NCBI GenBank assembly: GCA_016218715.1
Contig: JACRDG010000120.1
Coordinates: 89,626 to 153,625, forward strand
From: Desulfomonile tiedjei
GTDB taxonomy: Bacteria > Desulfobacterota > Desulfomonilia > Desulfomonilales > Desulfomonilaceae
Length of the DNA stretch: 64,000 nt
Reading direction: 5' to 3'
Position 1 is the stretch's first letter; the number at the start of each line of letters is the position of its first letter. Positions 41,801-50,100 of this stretch are shown here, one piece after another. Position numbers and translations under genes: made by a program. The notes under the pieces are model-generated. The model had not been told where the DNA came from. It searched no databases and worked only from the letters and a program-made list of their open reading frames with translations.

Positions 41801-43642
41801 CCGGTGGGCTTCGTCATCCGAGAAAGTCAGTTCCGTTTCTTTGAAGCCCAACCGTTCCGCCGCGGCCGACATTTTCGGCTGAGTTCGCAGTTGGGAACGC
41901 ACGTCCGGGATAGGGGGATACACAGGGTTTTCGGAGAACGTGATGAGTCTGCCCAAAAATAAGTCTTCTCCCTTCAGGTAGCGCGATATCGATTCCGCTG
42001 CCTCTCGGCCGCCGGCCACCGCTTTGACCACGGTCGCAGGCTGGGTCACCACATCCCCTGCCGCAAATACACCCGGGAGGATCGTGGCATAAGTCATCCT
42101 ATTGATGTGAATGGTGTCTCTGTCAGTTCTTCCGATTCCAGGGACCCGCTGCCAGATGTGAGCGTCCACGGTCTGGCCGATGGCGGGAAACACGCCATCC
42201 ACGTCCAGGACAAACTCCGAGCCCTCAATGGGAACGGGGCGTCTTCGTCCCGAATCATCCTCGGGGCCGAGAGCCATCCTGATGCACTTGACCGCGTTGA
42301 CCCGGCCGTTGCCGGTAAGGATCGCAACCGGCGCGGCCAAGAATTCAAAGTGAATCCCCTCTCCGTGTGCAGCGTCCACCTCTTCCGCGTACGCGGGCAT
42401 TTCGCCTCGGGATCGTCGGTACAGCACGGTGACCTGTTCCGCGCCGAGCCGCACGAGCGTTCGCGCGGTGTCGATGGCCACATTGCCTCCTCCAACAACA
42501 ACCGGGCGCCTGAACGTTTCCGTGTAGGTCCCCAGGGCCACCCGGCGGAGGAGGTCCACCCCCTGGACAACCCCGTCGGTGTAGATCCCCGGGATCGCCA
42601 GGGGAGCGCCGTGCTGGCACCCGACGGCAATGAACGTGGCTTTGAAACCCTGCGATTTCAGATCGTCGAGGGTGAAGTCTCTGCCCAGAGCGGCGTTGGT
42701 CTGCGCGGTGACGCCAAGGCTCATGATGTGCAGGATGTCTCTTTCCAACACGGTGCGCGGGAGCCTGAATTCCGGAATGCCGAGTCGGAGCCACCCGCCG
42801 AGTACCGGGGAGGCTTCGAAGATCCGCGCCTGGAAGCCTTGCCGGGCGAGGTAGTAGGCTGCAGCGAGCCCTGCAGGCCCCGATCCGACAATGGCGACCT
42901 TTTCATCCCGCTGCTCCGCGGGACGCCGATTCACCAGAGAGTAGTCTGCGTGGTCGGTGGCAAAACGCTTCAGCTTGCAGATGGAAACCGCCTGGTCCTT
43001 CTCCAGCCTGCGGCAGGTATCCTCACAGGGATGCGGGCAAACCCTCCCCAGCACCCCTGGAAGCGCAATCTTTTCGTACATCAATTCAACCGCTTCGTTG
43101 TACCGCCCCTGTTTGACCAGTTGGACGTACCCCTGAACGTTCACGTTGGCCGGACACGACCTGACACATGGGGCGCGCTCTGCCTTGTCTATGACAAAGG
43201 TCTGGGGAATGGTCTGGGGAAACAGGCGGTATATGGCGCCTCGGTCGCTCAGGTTTTGGTCGAACTGGTTGGAAAAGCGCACCGGGCACTCCGCTGCGCA
43301 GTCTCCACACCCCTTGCATCGATCCTCGCGGACGTAGCGAGCCTTCTGATGGATCTTGACCTTGAAGTGGCCTTCCCATCCCCGCACGTCTTCCACCTCG
43401 GAGTACGTGAGGATCTCTATGTTAGGGTTCTGGCCCGCTTGCAGGAGCTTCGGTGAGAAAATGCAGGTGGAGCAATCATTGGTGGGATAGGTCTTGTCCA
43501 ATTGAGCCATACGGCCGCCAATCCCGGATTGACTTTCCACCAGGTAAACCTTGAAACCCGAATCCGCCAGATCCAACGATGCCTGAATCCCGCCGATTCC
43601 GCCCCCTACGACGAGTACTGCCCCGACCTTGTTGCCGATCAT
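38825..43642 (-). CDS. hdrL: HdrL-type giant flavoprotein: HdrA-(GltD-like insert)-HdrA fusion
   Basis: 1605 residues from ATG 43642 (ggggag upstream); the track's 43741 adds a segment without a ribosome site. HdrA unit 1 starts with FAD site 'AVLVVGGGIGGIQASLDL' and ferredoxin motif 'CKGCGDCAAECP'. It is interrupted by an NAD(P)H-oxidoreductase module of GltD type ('CVRSCPANVNVQGYV', 'VAIVGSGPAGLAAAYYLAR', 'VVVGGGNVAIDTARTL'). HdrA unit 2 follows ('SALVVGGGVAGMVSALNIA', 'CVGSRCEERPWCSKVCC') with two C-terminal [4Fe-4S] motifs ('CRGCGRCVEACPYQAP', 'CKGCGACGVVCPTGA'). Its likely role is flavin-based electron bifurcation or transfer between NAD(P)H, ferredoxin and disulfides, in the cytoplasm. 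A short repeat tail ends the protein. No HdrB/C or MvhD genes are adjacent. Confidence 0.92.
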   Translation of the reverse strand: MIGNKVGAVLVVGGGIGGIQASLDLADSGFKVYLVESQSGIGGRMAQLDKTYPTNDCSTCIFSPKLLQAGQNPNIEILTYSEVEDVRGWEGHFKVKIHQKARYVREDRCKGCGDCAAECPVRFSNQFDQNLSDRGAIYRLFPQTIPQTFVIDKAERAPCVRSCPANVNVQGYVQLVKQGRYNEAVELMYEKIALPGVLGRVCPHPCEDTCRRLEKDQAVSICKLKRFATDHADYSLVNRRPAEQRDEKVAIVGSGPAGLAAAYYLARQGFQARIFEASPVLGGWLRLGIPEFRLPRTVLERDILHIMSLGVTAQTNAALGRDFTLDDLKSQGFKATFIAVGCQHGAPLAIPGIYTDGVVQGVDLLRRVALGTYTETFRRPVVVGGGNVAIDTARTLVRLGAEQVTVLYRRSRGEMPAYAEEVDAAHGEGIHFEFLAAPVAILTGNGRVNAVKCIRMALGPEDDSGRRRPVPIEGSEFVLDVDGVFPAIGQTVDAHIWQRVPGIGRTDRDTIHINRMTYATILPGVFAAGDVVTQPATVVKAVAGGREAAESISRYLKGEDLFLGRLITFSENPVYPPIPDVRSQLRTQPKMSAAAERLGFKETELTFSDDEAHREANRCFNCGLCSECMECVKACSADAVDHAMSDSYRDVEVGTVILSTGYDLIDPTKVRGEFSYGIAANVLTNMEFERMLSASGPYNGEVKRPSDEKHPRKVAWIQCVGSRDPQKGMPHCSAICCMASIKEAVIAREHDAGIQPTIFFMDMRAAGKDFEAYYERAMNEGGVRFIRSMVSRVVEDPASKDLQLTYIDENQRPAKENFDMVVLAVGLKAGEASRELAEKLGVQLDEIGFCATSSFEPVKTSRDGVYAIGMFQGPKDIPGTVVQASAAAGASCRLLAPARNSLTTVKELPPERDMAGQIPRIGVFVCRCGINIASTVDVPEVVRRARHFPRVAYAGENLFTCSQDAQVNIKRIIEEHELNRVVIASCTPRTHLAIFQNTAREAGLNRYLVEMANIREHCSWVHMDQKERATEKAVDLVRMAVARAGKLEPVWDQQLPMIQSALVVGGGVAGMVSALNIASQGFSVHLVEATDKLGGNALRLFRTIRGEEVQPFVQRLVETVTSHDAIEVHFNSRVEDVKGFIGKFSTRISGYGDQSMEIEHGVAVLATGATEWKPNLYGYGSDPRIRTHLEMSEVMRAGDPAVMKADTTVFIQCVGSRCEERPWCSKVCCNHSVTDAIALKEANPEANVFVLYRDIRTYGLNEPYYEQARRMGVIFVRYEPEHPPVVESGKRIRVQVRDLVLGGTMTVDADSLVLASAIVPRENNKELARLFKVSTHADGSYLEAHMKLRPVDFATDGVFLAGLAHHPKPLDETIAQAEATGCHAASCLARGFVEVPGTVSVIDRFLCRGCGRCVEACPYQAPQLTEVVPGVAVSEVNPALCKGCGACGVVCPTGAAQIRHFKDDQIADMIDAALAGEPLESALEDALAEEIVEAPAAAQEVAGIGRVEELSEADEAARVRERLRYMIETTLRDERARTTLNNALGDDKLSYILGAALRDERVRYMVDVALKEEPPAAREIVSPGHDIETVVGADLPGEDGPGVGK

Positions 43643-43741
43643 GATGGTTCTCCCCGCGGTGTAATCCGCCATCCAGCATCCACCGCCGATCCCGGCGATG
43701 CACTCCACCCCTGTCAGCAGGGAGTGCACGCCGCGTGCCAA

Positions 43742-44250
43742 TCGGGATCAAGAAGGAACATGCCCAGATAAGAGTAGGAATATTCGTGTGTTAGTCTTTA
43801 CGTAATGGGGTCTGACGCGCGATCGCGTCAGGTGACGGTCCTGGAAGTGTGTACCGGAACCGGACACACGAGGGAGTATGGCGGCACCAGGACCGGAGCG
43901 GTGCTATGATTCTCGAGAGCGGCCGGCAAGATGCCGGCCCCACTGAACAGGCAAGAGCGGGGGCCGGAGGGAGGAAACCGTGTTTGAGATATCGGTTAGA
44001 TAGCGCTATCGCCAATAACCCTGTCTGTTTGGATTTGCCTTTCGGCACCTGGGGATCACCGTTTGGGTCCACTGCTGGCAAGCCAGCAGTGGCACTCGGG
44101 CAGGAGAAATATGCCGATTGCCTTTGCCAAGTTCGTGAATTGAGGCCTGACTCAAGAGGATTCACTCAGTGGAGTAAGTCAAGAATTTTGCCGACCGCCA
44201 GGTCGCGCTGCTGTGTTCCAGAAATGGACACAGGCTATCCATGTGTTCCA
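43742..44250. repeat. Intergenic region with dispersed repeat copy R3 (inverted)
   Basis: About 500 bp without a gene. Positions about 43915-43955 read 'ggccggcaagatgccggccc' followed by 'cactgaacaggcaagagcgg', the reverse complement of the core of R1 and R2. The track's ORFs here are the repeat read through. Confidence 0.65.
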
Positions 44251-46893
44251 TTATCGCGCGAGACCCACCCGCTTCATGTGCCGATACAAGGTGCCGCGCG
44301 ATATCCGCAGGAGGCTTGCCGCGGCCTTCTTGCTCCCGCGGCAACGCCGCAACGCCTCGACGCAGAGCGATCGCACCACCTCGTCCGTGACCGTGTCAAG
44401 GCTGCTTCCCGACGGAAAAGTCAGCCGGTGCGACCACTCCTTCTGCGCCCCGTTCAACTCGGGGACGATGAGGTTGAGATTCCCTTTGTCCCAAAGCATC
44501 AATGCCCGTTCGAGGACGTTGCGCAGTTCTCTCACGTTTCCGGGCCAGTGGTACTGGGCAAGGTTGTTCCACGAAGAGCTGACGATCCGAGGGGTTTCAC
44601 AGAGCTGCATCTCCGACGCGAGTGCAGTCAGGATCTCTTCGACCAGCCCAGGAAGATCTTCCCGTCTTTCTCGAAGCGGCGGAACGTGAATCGCGAACAC
44701 ATTGAGTCGGTAAAAGAGCGATTGTAGGAACCTCCCTTCCGCTACCTCGACCGCCAGGTTCCGGTGGGTGGCTGCCATCAGCCGCGCGTTGATGTGGATC
44801 TGCTTCTGCCCGCCTACCCGAAGAAACGAGCGGGTGTCGAGGAAAGTAAGCAACTTGGATTGCAGGATCAGGGAAAGTTCGCCAATTTCGTTGAGCAGGA
44901 GCGTCCCCCCTTCCGCCAGTTCCAGAAGCCCTCTCTTCCTGGCCCGCGCGCCGGTAAAAGCCCCCGGTTCGTGACCGAAGAGCTCGGACTCCGCCAGTTC
45001 CTGAGGTAGAGCCGCACAATTGATGGCGAAGAACGGGCCGCTCGCTCGCATGGAGTGATTGTGTATCCATTGCGCGACATAGTCCTTCCCGCTCCCGCTC
45101 TCGCCATAAAGGAGGACAATGCCGTCGCGCGCGGCCGCGTGACGTGCTTTGTAGAGGGTTGCCCGCATGGCATCCGACGGATAGTCCCGGGTCAGGATGC
45201 GCGTGGCTCCGCGGGTCTTCATCCGTTCCGTGATGTTGCGCGAAATCGTGCACACGCCGATGATCTGCCCGCCAGCCCCGCGAAGAGGAACGGTGACCTC
45301 GTGGAAGGTCAGCGGCTCACCCTTTACCGATCGGGTGTGCTCTTCCTCGATCGTTTCCCCGCTCAGGGCACGCAGGCAGACTTCCCTGAGCCGTTTGGCG
45401 GCCTCTGCCCCAAAGACGTCTTCGGCTTTCCATCCGATGATCTCGGATGCCGGGAGGCCCACGAGCTTCTCCACCGCCGGATTAACCTGAATATAGCGTA
45501 AGGATGGATCTTTGATGTAGATGCAGTCGCGCGCGCTGTTGAAGATCGCGCGAAAGCGTTCCTCGCTCGTTTGGAGCGCCTGAGACAGGCGCTTGCGCTC
45601 GGTGAGGTCAATGAAAGAGCCCATGAGGCAGATCGGTTTCCCGGTTTCATCGGTCACCATGGTCGCTGAGAGGAGCGTATCGAATGATGAGCCGTCTCTT
45701 CGTTTCGCGGCCAGTTCGCCGATCCACCATCCTGTGGTGTTCAGAGCCTTCATGATCTCCGTGGCCTTCTTCTCGGGCTGCCAGAATTCGACGGCAGGCC
45801 GCCCACGGACCTCTCTCGGTCGATCGTACCCCCACAGCTTCAGAAAGGACGGATTCACGTAGGTCAGACGCCCCTGCAGATCAGTCATGACGATGGCATT
45901 GATGGAACATGCGATGGCGCTATCCTTGATCCAAAGCATCTCCTGGGCGCGCTTGAGGTCGGTCATGTCAACGAGGACCCCTCGCAAGCCGGCCACCTGA
46001 TCCTCTCTGATGATGGGGCTGGAATAAGTGAGAACCGGGAACGTGTCGCCGTCTTTCTGCCGAGCAGTGTACTCGTTTCCGCTGAGTTTCTCTCCTCCCA
46101 TGACTTTACCGATGTTGCGGGCCAGCCTCTTACGGTCTTCAGGAACGAATACGTCAAACACGCTCACCCCACGGGCCAGATCGGCGCACGTGTAGCCGAA
46201 TCGTTCCAGGCCCGTGCAATTCATGAAGGTGAAGTTCTCTTTTGCGTCCACCTCGTAGACCACTTGCGGGAGGAGTTGGACGAGGTCCTTGTATTGTGCT
46301 TCGCTCCTTCGCAGAGCCTCTTCGATGCTCTTGCGTTCCTCGACTTCCCGTTTCAACCTGTCGTTGTTCCTTGACAGTTCCTCGGTTCGCTCCTCCACGC
46401 GGCGTTCGAGTTCCTCGCGTGCTTGCAGGAGGTCCTGTTCCATCTTCTTGCGCCAGGTAATGTCCCGGCTTACGGACATTTTCGAGACACTGCCATCAGC
46501 ATGGGAGACTGGGGCATTGAGCACATGGTACCAGCAATGGTCCATGGGACTCAGCACTTCCCACTGGATGGTTTCCCCTTGCAACACCCTCTCGTTTTCG
46601 CACCACGGACAGACACCATCCAGGCCATGAATTGCTTGATAGCATTTCTCCCCTACCGCATTCCTTCCCACGTGTTCGGCAAACCGCCGGTTCATGAATG
46701 TCAGGTCATAGTCCGGAGAACAGAGGTAAATGAAGCCGGGAAAAGCTTCCACAATGGCTGCATAGTTGGTCTGAGATTGCCGGAGTGCCTTCCTGGCCTT
46801 TTTCAACCTAGCTCCCTGGAATTCTGCCGGGGCGTGACCGGGTTCGCCGTTCTGCAAGACGCGTTCGTCTCTCGTGTGGGGTGGCTTTTTCAT
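44251..46893 (-). CDS. Multi-PAS sigma54-interacting transcriptional regulator
   Basis: 880 residues from ATG 46893, which has a perfect ribosome site (ggaggttcat). PAS domains at about 45-165 (with 'EKCYQAIHGLDGVCPWC'), 205-320, 330-445 and 450-570. Then comes an AAA+ sigma54-activator domain: Walker A 'LLYGESGSGKDYVA', the sigma54 loop 'EPGAFTGARARKRG', but Walker B reads 'GGTLLLNEIGEL', with Asn where Asp is expected. A Fis-type helix-turn-helix ends the protein ('KKAAASLLRISRGTLYRHM'). There is no receiver, so it is controlled by its own PAS domains, like other PAS-type enhancer-binding proteins. Targets are unknown. Confidence 0.93.
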   Translation of the reverse strand: MKKPPHTRDERVLQNGEPGHAPAEFQGARLKKARKALRQSQTNYAAIVEAFPGFIYLCSPDYDLTFMNRRFAEHVGRNAVGEKCYQAIHGLDGVCPWCENERVLQGETIQWEVLSPMDHCWYHVLNAPVSHADGSVSKMSVSRDITWRKKMEQDLLQAREELERRVEERTEELSRNNDRLKREVEERKSIEEALRRSEAQYKDLVQLLPQVVYEVDAKENFTFMNCTGLERFGYTCADLARGVSVFDVFVPEDRKRLARNIGKVMGGEKLSGNEYTARQKDGDTFPVLTYSSPIIREDQVAGLRGVLVDMTDLKRAQEMLWIKDSAIACSINAIVMTDLQGRLTYVNPSFLKLWGYDRPREVRGRPAVEFWQPEKKATEIMKALNTTGWWIGELAAKRRDGSSFDTLLSATMVTDETGKPICLMGSFIDLTERKRLSQALQTSEERFRAIFNSARDCIYIKDPSLRYIQVNPAVEKLVGLPASEIIGWKAEDVFGAEAAKRLREVCLRALSGETIEEEHTRSVKGEPLTFHEVTVPLRGAGGQIIGVCTISRNITERMKTRGATRILTRDYPSDAMRATLYKARHAAARDGIVLLYGESGSGKDYVAQWIHNHSMRASGPFFAINCAALPQELAESELFGHEPGAFTGARARKRGLLELAEGGTLLLNEIGELSLILQSKLLTFLDTRSFLRVGGQKQIHINARLMAATHRNLAVEVAEGRFLQSLFYRLNVFAIHVPPLRERREDLPGLVEEILTALASEMQLCETPRIVSSSWNNLAQYHWPGNVRELRNVLERALMLWDKGNLNLIVPELNGAQKEWSHRLTFPSGSSLDTVTDEVVRSLCVEALRRCRGSKKAAASLLRISRGTLYRHMKRVGLAR

Positions 46894-47100
46894 ATGAACC
46901 TCCGCGAGAACGGCGGCGATCATAATGCGCGCGCCTGGGAGGAGGGAACCGTGGCAGGCGGAGCTGCCTGGAATGGGGAAACAACGTCCTTATTTATGAG
47001 TATAACCGACGCGTGTCCGTTTTTGAACACATCACTTGAGATTAATGGGGGATCCTGATCTGTAGAGGGTAGAACACTCATGGCAGGCATCGGCTCGGCA

Positions 47101-50100
47101 TCACCCTTCGCCGGCAGGTCCATGCCAGACTTTGACTCGATTTCCCCCCATCTCCTGGGCCTGGGTCAGCGATTCAGCGGCAGCCTCGACGATGGCCGCG
47201 ACGGTCCAATCACGATGAGGTTCGCCCACTGCAACTCCCACACTCACGGTGATGTCGGCGCGGCCACGGGACGTCACGACGGGAGTGTCTTCCACGGCCA
47301 CACGGAGTCGCTCAGCCGCCTGACCCACGCTTTCCAGGTCGCATCCCGGCAGCACGATGAGAAACCTTCCCCCTTCGTGGCGGCCGATAAGATCGTACGG
47401 ACGCACACCGGTGACGAGTCTCTGCGCGACCGCTTCCACGAACGATTGATCCCCTGCACGGGGGTGCTCCTCTTCCCTTGCCGGAGATGCGTCCATCTCC
47501 GCCACGAGAACCGCAACGGAAGTCCCTTCCCGTATCGATCTGGAGCGTTCCGTGGCGAGCCGGTCGAGAATCGCCACCCGGTCCCATCCTCCACGAATGT
47601 GGTCGTGGGTTGGGTCAGAGCGGCCGAAGGAGGCCGATTCACCCCCGACGGTAGCGGGAGAAGCGTCGGAGAGGCAGTTCTTGGGATTCTCCGCCTGTGC
47701 CTCTTTTGTTTCGATCGCGGCCTCTTCGATCCCTCTGAGCGGCACGATAAAGGTAAACTTCGCACCTTTGCCCAAGCCTTCGCTCTCGGCCCAGATCCGG
47801 CCGCCGTGGAGTTCGACGAGCCGTCGGGTCAAAGCGAGACCGAGCCCCGTCCCTTCCTGCCTGCGCGCGTACGACGAGTCCACCTGCTCGAAAGCCGAAA
47901 AGATGCGTTCCGTGTCTTCGCGTCTCAGCCCGACCCCCGTGTCTTTGACACTCACAATGAGTCCGTTCCGATCCCTGGCCGCGTTCACCTCGATGCTGCC
48001 ACCATCGGACGTGAATTTCGTGGCGTTGGAGAGGAGGTTGTACATGATCTGCTTGAGCTTGATCTCATCCCCCGCGATCTCGGCCCCCGCGAGGGCTCCG
48101 TCCATTCGAAGGCTCACTCCGATGTTATGTTTCAGAGCCTTCTCTTTGATCATTGTCAAGCTGCTCGCCAGTAAGTCTCGAATGCGTACGCGCGAGAGCT
48201 TCAGATCCATCTTGCCCGATTCGACCTTGGCCAAATCGAGGACATCGTTGATGAGGTGGAGCAAGTGCCGCCCGCTCGTCAATACGTGGCCCACAAATTT
48301 AACCTGATCCAAATTGAGCGAACCGAACTGCTGATCTTCCAGGATCTCCGAAAAGCCGATAATCGCGTTCAACGGCGTACGAAGCTCATGGCTCATATTG
48401 GCCAGGAATTCGCTCTTGGCCCGGTTCGCCTGTTCAGCAAGGCCCTTGGCCTTTTCGAGGGCAGCGGTTCGTTGCTCCACCCTCTGTTTCAGGGTCCGGG
48501 CGTAGTCCTCTTGGCGCTCGTAAAGGCGGGCATTCTCCAGAGAAATGGCTGCCTGCGAGCAGAGGAACCGTAAGACCTCCAGCCGATCCTCGGTGAACGC
48601 GCCCGTGGTAAGGTTGTTCTCCAGGTACAGGATACCGGTGAGCTTTCCCTGGTGGATGAGCGGAGCACAGAGTATGGACTTCGGCGAATTGCCAAGGACA
48701 TACGGATCGTTCGTAAATTCGCCCGCGTGGCTCGCATCGTTCAAGACCAAGTTCGCCCGCGTGCGTGCGACATAGTTGACGATGGCGGTTGAAAGTTCGT
48801 GGGAGCCCTCCACGGGAATCGAAGGCAGCACGGTGACGGTCTCCCGATCCACCGTTCCTTGAGCCTCGATGCGCAGTTGGCCGTCCGAGTCCAGTATGAG
48901 GAAGCCTCGCTGCGCCCCTGCGTTTTCCAGGACTATCCTGATCAGGTCGGCAAGGAGCTTGTCCAACACGATTTCACCCGAAAGGACATGGGAGGCCTTC
49001 AAGACCGCGGGTAGATCCAGCGCCGCTTTCCAGCCGGTACTTGTAGTGGGCGGAGTGCTCCTGGGATCTCTCGCTCGGGTCCCCAACGAAGCTGAAGGCA
49101 AGGACCACAAGTTCCGATATCGATCGTCCAGATCCGCCACTTTCGCCAGCGCACCCCATCGGAGGTAGCAATAGCGGGCCTCGAGCATCATCGCTACCGC
49201 CACGGTGGTGTTGCCCCTCTCGAGGTAGAACCTCGCTGCAAGCTCATTGGCCTGAGCCTCTTCGCCCATGAATTGGTGCTCTTTGGCGAGTGCGATCGCC
49301 CTGTCGTACCCCTCCTCTGCCGCGAGAACGTTGCCCAATACCCGATTGCGCTCCGCCTCCACGAGAACGAACTTGTTGAGGTAGTTCATGGGCGCATGGA
49401 GACTCCATTTCTCGAGTCGCTTCTGGTTGGCCTTTACCCGGCTCAGGATGAATTTCCGCTCGTGCCCGGCGACCTCACGATACATTGCGAGGCGAGCAAG
49501 CGAGTCGTAGTAGGCAGCCAAAGGAAAAAGGACCGTTCCCTGGGCACCATCCAGGTACTCTGCCACGATCTCTGCATTGTCCACTGCGCTCGAATGTTCT
49601 TGAAACAGATAGCACAGAATGAGCTTGTGCATGTGCGTGGCACAGATTATGGCTCTTTCATTCGCCTTGAACAGGAGGGGAAGCACCTTCTCTTCGTCAT
49701 ACGCTTCGCCGACCAGCCGGCAGACACGTTCCGATCGCCCCATCAGATTGAGCACGCCCTGGTGGTACAGTTGAAGAAGGTACCGCGGTGTTTCCTGTTT
49801 GAGCTTTTCAATAGCATGACTATATTTCGTCATGGCCAAGTCGAGTTCAGCCAGCTCTCTGCCAGCCGCGTACCCCTGCGTGCAGAAAAATGCCCCGCAC
49901 AGAGAGGCATATTCCAGGTCCCCGGCCTCCATCGCGGTCTGGAATCCGTCTTCCAGCGGCCTCAGTCCGCCTCGCAGCGGCTCCTTCCAGACGCGGATGA
50001 ACGAGTTTACGATGAAACTCACCCTCGTCCGGTGTTCTTTGAGGTCCGTCCGTTCTGCGAGATTCATTGCCAGGTTGCCGAAACCGTATCCCAGATTGAT

